Source of the DNA: CBDFGT01 sp965247225
GTDB lineage: Bacteria; Pseudomonadota; Alphaproteobacteria; Rhizobiales; Rhizobiaceae
Direction: 5' to 3'
Length of the DNA stretch: 51,812 nucleotides
NCBI GenBank assembly: GCA_965247225.1
Contig: CBDFGT010000008.1
Coordinates: 1-51,812, forward strand
The translations under genes were made by a program, and so were the position numbers. A model generated the notes under the pieces. It ran no database searches, was not told the origin of the DNA, and was given only the letters and a program-made list of their open reading frames with translations. Each line of letters opens with the position of its first letter. The first letter of the stretch is position 1. Positions 25,772 to 34,628 of the stretch are shown here, one piece after another.

Positions 25772-27694
25772 TTGACACTATCTGACACAAAAATCGGCGA
25801 TGGCCAGATTGAACTGGACACTGCCGCAGAAACGCTTGTTTCCGAAGCTGGTCTGGCAAGCAAGGCGCTGTGTCTCATGATCACGGCCATGCTCAGCTTT
25901 GGCCTGGTGTTTGTTGTCGAATGGGTCGCACGGGGAACATATGCACCGATTCTCGAATTCATGGCATCGCCATTGCGGCCATTCTGGACCACGGTTGGTG
26001 TGTTCTGCCTGCTGGCGCTGGCTATCGATGCACTTTTGGGCAAGACCCATCTTTCTTTCCTGATCCTTGCACCGCTCACCCTGATCCCCGCCTTTGTTTC
26101 ACAGCAAAAACAGGTCTATCTGTCTGATCCGCTTTACCCAACAGATTTCCTGTTTGCCCGCCAGATCGGCGAGTTGCTGCCGGTGATGGTCAAAGACCGG
26201 CCCTTGATGGCCGTTGGCATCGTGGCCGGAATCATCGTGTCTGTTGTCGCCCTGGTGTTTTTCTGGCGGTTTGGCTGGAAGCGCGCGGAACAGATTGTCC
26301 GCCTGTCCCGTGTGACCAGACTTCTGTTTGCCGTTCCGCTCCTGACCGGCTTTGCATCGATCATGGATTATTCCAGTTTTTCATGGATCCGTGATCGTCT
26401 GCAAGTGGTCCCCATGATGTGGGACCAGAAGGAAAACTACAATCAGAACGGCTTCTTCATGGCCTTTCTGTTCAATATCCCGATGGCCAATGTCAAAATG
26501 CCTGCCGGGTATTCCCAGAATGCCATTGACAATATTGTATCGCGCCCGTTGCGCCCGGTGATCGATTATCACGAGAAGCCTGATGTGATCATGGTCATGA
26601 GTGAAAGCTTCTGGGATCCGACCGAACTTCCCGGCGTCACCTTCAACCGCGACCCCCTGCCAACCGTGCGCAAGAATATGTCCGGCAAGATGTTTTCGCC
26701 TGAATTCGGCGGGATGACAGCCAATATCGAATTTGAGGCCCTTACCGGTTTTTCAAACGCCATGCTGCCTTATGGCAGCATTCCCTACCAGCAATATGTC
26801 CGCCGTTCCATTCCGTCCCTTGCAACCTTCTTCAAGGGTGAAGGCTATATCACCCGCGCCGTTCATCCGTTCCAGAAATGGTTCTGGAACCGCGAAGTTG
26901 TCTACAATGCCATGGGATTTGACAGGTTCAGATCGGCTGAAAACCTGCCTGAACTGCCCGTGCGCGGCACATTCGTATCTGACATTGCCCTGACCCGGGA
27001 AATCATCAAGGAAGCCGACAGCGCTGAAGATCCTTTCTTCTTCTTTGCGGTTTCGCTGCAGAACCACGGCCCTTACGAACAGAACCGCTACAAGGACAAT
27101 AAAACAATAGTCGACGGCCCCCTGACAGAGGCTGACAAGAAAACCATTGCCTCTTATGCCGAAGGGATCAGGGATGCGGATACCGGCCTTAAGATGCTGA
27201 TGGACTGGGCAAAGACCCGCCGCCGCGAGACCATTCTGGTCTTCTTTGGCGATCACCTGCCGCCGCTTGGCAATCCCTACATCAACTCCAATTTCATGAA
27301 GAACCTGACCGCAGACCGCAAGGGCCCTCTTGAAACCATGCGTGCGGAACATGAAACACCCCTGGTAATATGGTCGAGCAAAACCGGAATGAAAAAGGAT
27401 GTCGGCTCCATCAGCCCTTCGCTCATTCCCTATCATATCGCCAGGCTGGCCGGACTGCGCCATCCCTACTACACCGAATTTCTGGGCAAGGTGCAAAAGA
27501 AATACAGTGTGCTGGACCGTTACACGCTGGTTGGCCGCAAAGACGAGATGACTGCAGACTGGTCACGGCAGGACAGGATTGATCCGGTGATCAACGATTA
27601 CCGGATGTTGCAGCTTGATATCATGTTTGGAAAACAATACGGGCTTGACCGGTTTTTCCCGACCCACACGATGGTTGTGAACGGTGGAATCTGA
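25772..27694 (+). CDS. LTA synthase/sulfatase-family phosphoglycerol transferase
   Basis: 640 residues. Five or so N-terminal membrane helices (to about residue 200) precede an extracytoplasmic sulfatase/LtaS-type domain (about 265-560). Signature parts are DVIMVMSESFWDP (metal-binding Glu), GGMTANIEFEALTGF with likely nucleophile Thr316, and LVFFGDHLPPLG (Asp-His). Family members move glycerol phosphate from phosphatidylglycerol to glycans. In rhizobia and Brucella the likely acceptor is periplasmic cyclic beta-glucan (CgmB/OpgB-like), but this is inference. The start is TTG with GAGGA nine bases upstream. A DUF1003 gene follows on the same strand. Confidence 0.85.
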   Translation: MTLSDTKIGDGQIELDTAAETLVSEAGLASKALCLMITAMLSFGLVFVVEWVARGTYAPILEFMASPLRPFWTTVGVFCLLALAIDALLGKTHLSFLILAPLTLIPAFVSQQKQVYLSDPLYPTDFLFARQIGELLPVMVKDRPLMAVGIVAGIIVSVVALVFFWRFGWKRAEQIVRLSRVTRLLFAVPLLTGFASIMDYSSFSWIRDRLQVVPMMWDQKENYNQNGFFMAFLFNIPMANVKMPAGYSQNAIDNIVSRPLRPVIDYHEKPDVIMVMSESFWDPTELPGVTFNRDPLPTVRKNMSGKMFSPEFGGMTANIEFEALTGFSNAMLPYGSIPYQQYVRRSIPSLATFFKGEGYITRAVHPFQKWFWNREVVYNAMGFDRFRSAENLPELPVRGTFVSDIALTREIIKEADSAEDPFFFFAVSLQNHGPYEQNRYKDNKTIVDGPLTEADKKTIASYAEGIRDADTGLKMLMDWAKTRRRETILVFFGDHLPPLGNPYINSNFMKNLTADRKGPLETMRAEHETPLVIWSSKTGMKKDVGSISPSLIPYHIARLAGLRHPYYTEFLGKVQKKYSVLDRYTLVGRKDEMTADWSRQDRIDPVINDYRMLQLDIMFGKQYGLDRFFPTHTMVVNGGI

Positions 27695-27761
27695 AGACGA
27701 CTTGCGAAGAGTTTCAAGATAGCGCATGCCTCGGCGACATGTATGAACAGCGAGGGCTGAT

Positions 27762-28298
27762 ATGCTCAACTATATGGAACTGGCAGAATCCCTGCTTGCA
27801 AAATCGGGTAATGATCTGGGCAAGGCCGAACGCATGGTCCTGCAGCAGGCTGATGACCGGCGCACGATTTCGACAGATACCAATGCCGCCTTTGCAGCGG
27901 AAGCGACTTTCGGTGAAAGGATTGCCGACAGGATTGCAGCCTTTGGCGGATCCTGGACCTTCATTATCGGCTTTGTGGTGTTTTTGTTTGTGTGGGTCAT
28001 AATGAATGCCGTTCTTTTGACCCGCAGCCTTGCCTTTGACCCCTACCCGTTCATTTTTCTCAATCTGGTGATGTCGATGATTGCAGCCCTCCAGGCTCCT
28101 GTCATCATGATGTCGCAGAACCGGCAATCGGCACGTGACCGCTTTGCTGCAGCCAAGGACTACGAAGTCAACCTCAAGGCGGAAATCGAAGTTCTTGCCC
28201 TGCATCACAAGATCGACATGTTCGTTCTGAAAGAGCTTGCGGAATTGCGCCGGGACGTGTCAGACCTGTGCAAGAGGCTGGACGCTGCAAAGTCCTGA
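27762..28298 (+). CDS. DUF1003 membrane protein
   Basis: 178 residues. DUF1003 domain at about 45-150: FGERIADRIAAFGGSWTFII, a first transmembrane helix, NAVLLTRSLAFDPYPFIFLN and a second helix, then APVIMMSQNRQSARDR, all highly typical. A helical C-terminal tail follows (HHKIDMFVLKELAELRRDV). Inner-membrane protein of unknown function. It lies 67 bp after the LtaS-like gene and may be co-transcribed. Confidence 0.9.
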   Translation: MLNYMELAESLLAKSGNDLGKAERMVLQQADDRRTISTDTNAAFAAEATFGERIADRIAAFGGSWTFIIGFVVFLFVWVIMNAVLLTRSLAFDPYPFIFLNLVMSMIAALQAPVIMMSQNRQSARDRFAAAKDYEVNLKAEIEVLALHHKIDMFVLKELAELRRDVSDLCKRLDAAKS

Positions 28299-28323
28299 AA
28301 TTTGCAGCGAGAGCATTTGACAT

Positions 28324-28746
28324 TTACTCCTGCGCAACAACAAGCCCAGGACTGCCTCTTTTATATTGGGGAAGAGCGTCGGTGATGTCGTAGAAATCGC
28401 CCTTGTCGGCGCAGAAAATATGGCTGGTCATTTTCAGGCCGGTGGGCATGTCAAACAGGCCTGCCATGACGGAGATCTCTGCCTCGCCTTCAAAGGACCA
28501 GAACAATGCTGATCCGCAGATGCGGCAAAAGGCGCGGCTGGCCTTCTCGCTGGATTGATACCAGGTGATCGATTCCGTTCCCTCGATCTCCAGCCGGTCG
28601 CGGGCGATATTGGTTGCGGCATAATAGAGGCCTGTCTGCCTACGGCACTGGCCACAATGGCAGGCAACAACCTCGCGCAACGGACCATGGGCGCGGATGC
28701 GCACCGCGCCGCAATTGCAGGTTCCCGTGTGTACTTTTCCTGTCAT
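28324..28746 (-). CDS. GFA-family (CENP-V/GFA domain) zinc protein
   Basis: 140 residues. GFA domain with the expected cysteine pattern: TCNCGAVRI, ACHCGQCRRQTG and AFCRICGSALFW, which bind structural and catalytic zinc. The best-studied member (Gfa) speeds formation of S-hydroxymethylglutathione, but most members have no proven substrate, and no formaldehyde oxidation genes lie nearby. Its Shine-Dalgarno sequence, AGGAG, directly abuts a 109-bp repeat (28756-28864), so that repeat forms most of its 5' region. Confidence 0.88.
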   Translation of the reverse strand: MTGKVHTGTCNCGAVRIRAHGPLREVVACHCGQCRRQTGLYYAATNIARDRLEIEGTESITWYQSSEKASRAFCRICGSALFWSFEGEAEISVMAGLFDMPTGLKMTSHIFCADKGDFYDITDALPQYKRGSPGLVVAQE

Positions 28747-28755
28747 TTGCGTCTC

Positions 28756-28864
28756 CTAAAGCATGTCACGCAAAAGTGTGCAGCGGTTTTGCGATAACGG
28801 CATGCGTAAAAACAAAGACTTGAAGCGTGGTAATCGAATCTGGAAGATCGCAACACGCTTTAAA
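28756..28864 (-). repeat. 109-bp intergenic repeat, copy 2
   Basis: Inverted relative to 6498-6606, same length, roughly 88% identical by eye. Its hairpin end (GCATGTCACGCAAAA ... TTTTGCGATAACGGCATGC) faces the GFA gene, ten bases from the ATG. Confidence 0.87.
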
Positions 28865-28963
28865 TGTTCCGGGGCCAGCATTGCTGCCAGCCCCGAAAAG
28901 TCAATTTCATTTTGTACAACAAGCGATCAGCAGGACTGAACCATGCGTCTGCCTGCAACGGCA

Positions 28964-30340
28964 TTATCCATTGACGACCAGCTTGCGCTTCTCGTCACGT
29001 CCGCCCTTCATGCGCTCGGCCAGCAGGAAGGCCAGTTCCAGAGCCTGATCGGCATTCAGACGCGGATCACAATGGGTGTGATAACGGTCTGCCAGATCAT
29101 CCCCTGTCAGCGAACGCGCACCGCCTGTGCATTCCGTGACATCATTGCCGGTCATCTCGATATGGATACCGCCCGGATGGGTGCCCTCGGAACGATGGAT
29201 CTGGAAGAAGCTTTCAACCTCCGACAGGATACGGTCAAACGGACGTGTCTTGTAATGGTTGAGCGTGATGGTATTGCCATGCATCGGATCGCAGGACCAG
29301 ACGACCTTCCTGCCTTCCTTTTCCACAGCACGGATCAGGCGCGGCAGATGATCGGCAACCTTGTCATGGCCAAAACGGCAGATCAGAGTCAGACGTCCGG
29401 CTTCGTTTGCCGGGTTCAGAATGTCGATCAGGTTCAAAAGATCATCGGCCTGCAGTGATGGACCGCACTTGAGGCCCAGCGGATTTTTGATGCCACGGCA
29501 ATATTCAACATGCGCATGGTCCGCCTGGCGGGTACGGTCACCGATCCAGATCATGTGACCAGAGGTGGCATACCAGTCACCGGAGGTGGAATCAACGCGG
29601 GTCATGGCCTGTTCATAGCCCAGAAGCAAAGCTTCGTGGCTGGTGAAGAAATCGGTTTCCCGCAGGTTGGAATTGGTTTCCGATGTAATGCCGATGGCCT
29701 TCATGAAGTCCATGGTTTCGGAAATCCGGTCCGCCAGCTTGCGATACCGGTCCGCCTGCGGGCTGTCCTTGACGAAACCCAGCATCCACTGATGCACATT
29801 GTCGAGATTGGCGTAGCCGCCCATGGCAAAGGCGCGCAGAAGGTTCAGCGTGGCCGCAGACTGGCGATAGGCCATGATCTGGCGTTCCGGATCCGGAATG
29901 CGGGCTTCCGGGGTGAATTCGATACCGTTGATAATATCACCACGGTAGCTGGGCAGGGTAACAGCACCCTGTGTTTCAAAACCGGAAGACCGTGGCTTGG
30001 CAAACTGTCCGGCAATGCGACCAACCTTGACGACCGGAAGCTGGGCACCGAATGTGAGTACCACGGCCATCTGCAGGAAAGCGCGGAAGAAGTCGCGGAT
30101 CGTGTCCGCGCCATGTTCGGCAAAGCTTTCGGCGCAGTCACCGCCCTGCAGCAGAAAACCATTGCCGTTTGCAACATTGGCAAGGGACGCCTTGAGCCGA
30201 CGGGCTTCACCTGCAAAGACCAGAGGCGGAAATTTTGCAAGCCTTCCTTCCGTGCGTTCCAGAGCCGCAAGATCGGGATATTCGGGAACCTGGCTGACGG
30301 GCTTCTGCCTCCAGCTGCTTGGTGTCCAGTTCTGTACCAT
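28964..30340 (-). CDS. Class II 3-deoxy-7-phosphoheptulonate (DAHP) synthase
   Basis: 458 residues. First step of the shikimate pathway: phosphoenolpyruvate plus erythrose 4-phosphate to DAHP. The plant/Mycobacterium-like class II family is evident from NWTPSSWRQKPVSQVPEYPD, FLLQGGDCAESF (metal-binding Cys), TLPSYRGDIINGIEF, WYATSGHMIWIGDRTR, WSCDPMHGNTI (His ligand) and the late GGIHIEMTGNDVTEC, SRYHTHCDPRLN-like end. The open frame reaches 30481, but MVQNWTPSSW at 30340 matches the family start. No other aromatic gene is close by. Confidence 0.95.
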   Translation of the reverse strand: MVQNWTPSSWRQKPVSQVPEYPDLAALERTEGRLAKFPPLVFAGEARRLKASLANVANGNGFLLQGGDCAESFAEHGADTIRDFFRAFLQMAVVLTFGAQLPVVKVGRIAGQFAKPRSSGFETQGAVTLPSYRGDIINGIEFTPEARIPDPERQIMAYRQSAATLNLLRAFAMGGYANLDNVHQWMLGFVKDSPQADRYRKLADRISETMDFMKAIGITSETNSNLRETDFFTSHEALLLGYEQAMTRVDSTSGDWYATSGHMIWIGDRTRQADHAHVEYCRGIKNPLGLKCGPSLQADDLLNLIDILNPANEAGRLTLICRFGHDKVADHLPRLIRAVEKEGRKVVWSCDPMHGNTITLNHYKTRPFDRILSEVESFFQIHRSEGTHPGGIHIEMTGNDVTECTGGARSLTGDDLADRYHTHCDPRLNADQALELAFLLAERMKGGRDEKRKLVVNG

Positions 30341-30523
30341 TGTCCTCACCTGTCGTTTATCATGAGCCGGATTGTCCAAGTCCGGTATTTCCGGCAATTC
30401 TTTGGATGCGGGCTTATAGACCCTCAACATCGGGATTGCAAAGCAGAAGTTCAAGAAACGCAGGCGAATATGACGAGACAACGCCCTTTTTGCTACAAGA
30501 CCTTTCAGTCCGGTGCCAATGGT

Positions 30524-31912
30524 TTAAATTCGCTCCCCGTTACGGATACGATAGCTGGGGCTATACATCGTAACCAGTTCCTCGGCAGCCGTCGGGTGGA
30601 CAGCCATGGTCCGGTCAAAATCCTCCTTGGTGCAGCCTGCCTTCAGGGCAATGCCCAGAAGCTGCGCCATTTCGCCGGCATCATGCCCGAGAATATGCGC
30701 CCCGATGACCTTTCTGTCCGCAGAATTGACGATCAGCTTCATGATCATCTTCTCCTGCCGGCCGGACAATGTTGCCTTCATCGGACGGAACTGTGCGCGG
30801 TAGACCTCAATTTCGGGATATCTGGCCGCAGCATCAGCCTCACCCAATCCGACGGTTCCGATTTCCGGCTGCGAGAAAACGGCTGTGGCAATCAGATCAT
30901 GGTCCGGTGAGGTCGGGTTGTTCCTGAACTCCGTCTCGATGAAACACATGGCCTCGTGAATGGCAACCGGCGTCAGCTGCACCCGGTCAGTCACATCGCC
31001 CAGGGCAAAAATACCTGTCACACTGGTTCTGGACCAGGCATCCACAATAATGGCCCCGCGCGCATCCAGTGCAACGCCGGCATTTTCCAGTCCCAGTCCC
31101 TTTGTATTGGGGTGCCGTCCCACGGCCAGCATCACAGCGCCGAACGCCATTGTGCCACTGTTTCTGAAAGTCACCTGACGGTTGCCATCTGCCAGAAGGT
31201 CGACAGAGTCCATGACATCTTCCACAATAATCCTGATGCCCTTGGCCAGCATGGCTTCTGTCAGGCCCTGGCGCAGGTCGATATCAAAACGCGACAGGAT
31301 TTCCTTGCCGCGATAGATCAATGTGGTTTCGACACCCATTCCATGAAAGATATTGGCGAATTCAACGGCGATATAGCCGCCGCCTGCAATCAGGATGGAT
31401 TTTGGCAATTCCGCCAGATGGAAGGCTTCATTGGATGTGATGCAATGTTCGTAGCCGGGCATGGCGATATTGGCATTGGGCGTGCCGCCCACAGCAATGA
31501 CAATGCGCTCGGCGCTGACGGTCTGTCCGGTTTTTTTGATCAGGACCGTATGGGCATCCAGAAGTTCGGCGCGGCTTTCAAACAGCTCGACCCTGGCCCC
31601 CTCAAGACCCTTGCGATAGAGACCCTCCAGACGGTCTATTTCCTTGTCCTTGGCAGCAACCAGTTTTGACCAGTCGAACGTGCTGTCACCCACGGTCCAT
31701 CCAAAGCCTGCGGCATCTTCAAACTGCTCATGGAATTGTGACGCATAGACAAACAGCTTTTTGGGAACACAGCCACGGATGACACAGGTGCCGCCCATGC
31801 GATATTCTTCCGCAAGACCGACTTTTTTCCCCATGTTACCAGCGACACGCGCACTGCGCACGCCGCCAGATCCCCCGCCGATAACAAAAAGGTCATAATC
31901 GTAGGCTGTCAT
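30524..31912 (-). CDS. gor: Glutathione-disulfide reductase
   Basis: 462 residues. FAD/NADPH disulfide oxidoreductase that recycles GSSG. It has the N-terminal FAD motif GGGSGGVRSARVAG, the redox-active disulfide GGTCVIRGCVPKKL, an NADPH-binding GGGYIAVEFANIFHGMGVET region, FALGDVTDRVQLTPVAIHE, and the C-terminal HPTAAEELVTMY with the catalytic His-Glu pair. Three ATGs in a row start the frame; GAGGA touches the first, so the third (31912) has the best spacing. It is encoded downstream of the DUF2059 gene on the same strand with a terminator-like hairpin between. Confidence 0.95.
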   Translation of the reverse strand: MTAYDYDLFVIGGGSGGVRSARVAGNMGKKVGLAEEYRMGGTCVIRGCVPKKLFVYASQFHEQFEDAAGFGWTVGDSTFDWSKLVAAKDKEIDRLEGLYRKGLEGARVELFESRAELLDAHTVLIKKTGQTVSAERIVIAVGGTPNANIAMPGYEHCITSNEAFHLAELPKSILIAGGGYIAVEFANIFHGMGVETTLIYRGKEILSRFDIDLRQGLTEAMLAKGIRIIVEDVMDSVDLLADGNRQVTFRNSGTMAFGAVMLAVGRHPNTKGLGLENAGVALDARGAIIVDAWSRTSVTGIFALGDVTDRVQLTPVAIHEAMCFIETEFRNNPTSPDHDLIATAVFSQPEIGTVGLGEADAAARYPEIEVYRAQFRPMKATLSGRQEKMIMKLIVNSADRKVIGAHILGHDAGEMAQLLGIALKAGCTKEDFDRTMAVHPTAAEELVTMYSPSYRIRNGERI

Positions 31913-31953
31913 CATCATTCCTCACATCAAAATACTCATATAATATAAGCTAT

Positions 31954-31977
31954 AAAGCCCGGTTTTCACCGGGCTTT
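31954..31977 (-). terminator. Rho-independent terminator of the rpiA-DUF2059 unit
   Basis: AAAGCCCGG/CCGGGCTTT nine-base-pair stem with a six-base loop (31954-31977), followed on the minus strand by ATAGCTTATA. It lies between the DUF2059 stop and gor. Confidence 0.75.
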
Positions 31978-31995
31978 GCACTCTTTGGTCCAATA

Positions 31996-32589
31996 TTATT
32001 GTTTTGGCGCTTCTGCAGGCGGCGTGCCGGTTGCCGAAGCATCCGCCGGCGGGCTGACAACGCCCGGATCCAGCTTCTGGCCGATGATCTTCTCCAGTGC
32101 AGCCTCACTTTCCCTGGCCATATCGCGAGAAATTCCGGCTGCCCAGATCTGGGCAGCCTTGTAAAGCTCCCTTGAGGCAATGGGGCCGTCCTGCAGCAGT
32201 TTCTTTCCGGCAGGCGACGTGTAGAAAGCGGTGATCTGGTTCAGTTCGTCGAGGGTAAATGTCTTGGCATAGATGGACGCGGCTTCATTTTCGAGATCAC
32301 TGCGCCGTGGTGCCAGAGACAGGGCCTTGTCATCAACGGTGGCGGAAATGATGTCCTGATAGTTTGGCGAGGCCTGGATATATTCAGACTTCAGCTGTTC
32401 GGCAAGATTGGGCAGGATATTGTCGAATTCTGTCGTCGCGCTCAAGGCATCCAGGGCAGCGCGCGCCGCCTTGATCTGTTCAGGGGATACGTCCTGTGCC
32501 ATGGCAGCAGATGTCATCACGGCGAAGCCAAGTCCGGTGGTCAATATTGTGGCGGCAATTAGGCGGCCAACGCCTGAAAATGTGCTCAT
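31996..32589 (-). CDS. DUF2059 secreted protein
   Basis: 197 residues. Signal peptide (MSTFSGVGRLIAATILTTGL, cleavage near AMA|QD), then a helical DUF2059 domain at about 85-150 with the characteristic FTLDELNQITAFYTSPAGKK followed by LLQDGP. The C-terminus is a low-complexity Ala/Pro tail (PPADASATGTPPAEAPKQ). Function unknown; widespread in proteobacteria and probably periplasmic. It sits 5 bp downstream of rpiA, so the two are likely co-transcribed. Confidence 0.88.
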   Translation of the reverse strand: MSTFSGVGRLIAATILTTGLGFAVMTSAAMAQDVSPEQIKAARAALDALSATTEFDNILPNLAEQLKSEYIQASPNYQDIISATVDDKALSLAPRRSDLENEAASIYAKTFTLDELNQITAFYTSPAGKKLLQDGPIASRELYKAAQIWAAGISRDMARESEAALEKIIGQKLDPGVVSPPADASATGTPPAEAPKQ

Positions 32590-32594
32590 AAGGC

Positions 32595-33305
32595 TTAACG
32601 CTCCTGTCTGTTGTCTATGCTCAGCGTGCGCACTTCGCCTGCACCGGCGATAATCGCGCGTGACGCCATATTGATAAAGAGCCCGTGCTCAACCACGCCC
32701 GGGATGAAATTCAAAGCGGATGCCAACGCATCTGCATCAGGAATGCGGCCAAAAGATGCATCCAGAATAAAATGGCCCCCATCGGTACTGTAAACAGTAT
32801 TGCCGGTCTGACGCAATGTAACCGTTCCGGAAAGACCAAGACGCGCTGCCAGTTTTTCAATCGCCACATGCGTTGCCATCAGACCGAACGGATTGACTTC
32901 GATCGGCAGCGCGAAGGCACCCAGCGTTTCCACCAGCTTGGATTCATCGGCAATCACAATCATCCGAGCAGATGCCGCTGCCACGATTTTTTCGCGCAGC
33001 AACGCTCCGCCGCCGCCCTTGATCAGCCGAAGCGCAGGATCAATCTCGTCCGCGCCATCAATCGTCAGATCCAGTTCGGGAAGCTCGTCCAGGGATTTTA
33101 ACGGAACACCCAGTTCCACACAGAGCCGCGCTGTCCGCTCGGATGTCGGCACGCCCTGCACTTTCAGGCCATCTGCCACTTTTTCGGCCAGAAGCCGGAC
33201 AAACTCCTCCGCGGTCGAGCCTGTGCCGATGCCAAGCCGCATACCGTCTTCAACATAAGTCAAAGCCACCTCTGCCGCCTTGATCTTCATTTGCCGGGCA
33301 TCCAT
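32595..33305 (-). CDS. rpiA: Ribose-5-phosphate isomerase A
   Basis: 236 residues. Interconverts ribose 5-phosphate and ribulose 5-phosphate in the pentose phosphate pathway. Motifs: GIGTGSTAEEFVRLLAEKV (phosphate loop), LDLTIDGADEIDPALRLIKGG (catalytic Asp and surrounding lysine), GGGALLREKIVA and ADESKLVETLG. The open frame extends far upstream to 33590 without family similarity, so MDARQMKIKAAEVALTYVED at 33305 is taken as the start. Divergent from gph. Confidence 0.94.
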   Translation of the reverse strand: MDARQMKIKAAEVALTYVEDGMRLGIGTGSTAEEFVRLLAEKVADGLKVQGVPTSERTARLCVELGVPLKSLDELPELDLTIDGADEIDPALRLIKGGGGALLREKIVAAASARMIVIADESKLVETLGAFALPIEVNPFGLMATHVAIEKLAARLGLSGTVTLRQTGNTVYSTDGGHFILDASFGRIPDADALASALNFIPGVVEHGLFINMASRAIIAGAGEVRTLSIDNRQER

Positions 33306-33435
33306 GCGCCACAATACTCCCTGATTATTCCTGCCGCGGCTTTTACACGGGCTTTGGTATTCTTGGAAGAGCCAATGCGCAATTTGCGCCAGCAAACACA
33401 TTACAGGGGCAAACAATGTGCCCGCCGGAGAATTT

Positions 33436-33477
33436 GCCAGCCAGACACATTGCCAGCCAGACACCCAGACACATTGT
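33436..33477. repeat. Short imperfect tandem repeat upstream of gph
   Basis: Two copies of GCCAGCCAGACAC, the first followed by ATT, and a third partial CCAGACACATTG in the 230-bp divergent region between rpiA and gph. Probably slipped-strand duplication. Confidence 0.7.
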
Positions 33478-33535
33478 ATGTCACAACGGATTTGCCTATT
33501 CAGAATAGATGGACATATTAAAGGACATGATTCCC

Positions 33536-34210
33536 ATGAACACTCCGCTTGTTGTCTTCGACCTGGACGGTACGCTGATTGATACGGCACCGGATCTGGT
33601 TGACAGCCTCAACCACACGATCGCGCTGGATGGTCTGGCACCGGTCAGCTATTCGGATCTGACGTTTCTGGTCGGGCATGGTGCCAAGGTGATGATTGGC
33701 CGTGCCTTTGAATTGCGCCAGGCGGCGCTGGGTGCGCAACGGCATGCAGAATTGCTCGACCATTTTGTCCGCCATTACCATCAGGGCATGCCCGGCAGCA
33801 GCAAGCCCTATCCCGGCCTTGTCGATGCTCTGGAGAGGCTCAGGGCCTCTGGCCACGATCTGGCCGTATGCACCAACAAGATGGAATCCCTGGCACGAAA
33901 CCTTCTGGACGGGCTTGGCCTGACACACTATTTCACGGTGATAACCGGAGGCGACACGTTTGAATGGCGCAAGCCCGATGCCCGTCACCTGCTGGAAACC
34001 GTGAAGCTGGCAGGCGGCCACCCTTCCCGCACCATCATGATCGGCGACAGTATCAATGATATCAAGGTGGCGCAAAATGCATCGGTCAAGGCGATTGCCG
34101 TGCCGTTTGGCTATTCCGATGTCCCTGTGGAATCGCTTGCCCCTGACCATGTCCTTGCACATTTTGACGGGCTGACACAGGATCTGGTGGCCGCGCTGCT
34201 GTCCAGATAA
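33536..34210 (+). CDS. gph: HAD-family phosphoglycolate phosphatase-like protein
   Basis: 224 residues. HAD motifs: FDLDGTLIDTAPDLV (nucleophile Asp9 and Asp11), motif II in LAVCTNKM, motif III Lys in FEWRKPDARHLLET, motif IV IMIGDSINDIKVA. The cap domain lies between residues 15 and 85. Overall layout fits Gph, which removes 2-phosphoglycolate formed in DNA repair. AAGGA lies about nine bases before the ATG at 33536; upstream ATGs at 33509 and 33527 have poorer spacing. HAD specificity is hard to read, so the exact substrate is moderately sure. Confidence 0.85.
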   Translation: MNTPLVVFDLDGTLIDTAPDLVDSLNHTIALDGLAPVSYSDLTFLVGHGAKVMIGRAFELRQAALGAQRHAELLDHFVRHYHQGMPGSSKPYPGLVDALERLRASGHDLAVCTNKMESLARNLLDGLGLTHYFTVITGGDTFEWRKPDARHLLETVKLAGGHPSRTIMIGDSINDIKVAQNASVKAIAVPFGYSDVPVESLAPDHVLAHFDGLTQDLVAALLSR

Positions 34211-34222
34211 CGGGAGAAAGAC

Positions 34223-34594
34223 ATGCCGGACAGTCTCACAGACCATGCCGTTGCCATTCCGGTCCTGCCCTCGGCAAATCTCGACGAGACACTGGCATTT
34301 TATATCCGTGAACTCGGATTTGCAGGCGAAAAGGATGATGAGAGCTATGCGCTCCTGCGCCGTGACAGTCTGGAACTGCATTTCTGGCTGACAGACAGGC
34401 CCGAACTCTGCACCCTCTCCTCATGCTATATCCGCGGCGGCCAGATCAGGGCCCTCCATGCTGAATATGTCGAGCGCGGTGTTCCCGGCCTTTCCGCGCT
34501 TGAGGTGCGTCCGTGGAACATGCTGGAATTCCATATTGTGGATCCGCATGGCAATCTGCTCAGGTTCGGCTGCATCCCCGGCGACGCGGCGTGA
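34223..34594 (+). CDS. VOC-family (bleomycin-resistance/glyoxalase-like) protein
   Basis: 123 residues. A single VOC fold with paired beta-alpha-beta-beta-beta units: AIPVLPSANLDETLAFYIRE near the N-terminus, RRDSLELHFWL, and NMLEFHIVDPHGNLLRFG near the end. This layout matches the bleomycin-binding protein subgroup, which sequesters the drug as a dimer and does not need metal. True drug resistance cannot be claimed. It lies 12 bp after gph, so probably in the same transcript, with GGGAGAAAG as ribosome-binding site. Confidence 0.85.
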   Translation: MPDSLTDHAVAIPVLPSANLDETLAFYIRELGFAGEKDDESYALLRRDSLELHFWLTDRPELCTLSSCYIRGGQIRALHAEYVERGVPGLSALEVRPWNMLEFHIVDPHGNLLRFGCIPGDAA

Positions 34595-34628
34595 AGCGTC
34601 CCGGGCAGAGGCAGCCTCCCGGCTGCCA

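Noticed and set aside
29510..30910. 466-residue open frame on the plus strand
   Set aside because: Runs antisense across DAHP synthase and into gor; no similarity pattern.
33436..33477. CRISPR-like short repeats
   Set aside because: Three irregular units without spacers of constant length; a simple tandem duplication.
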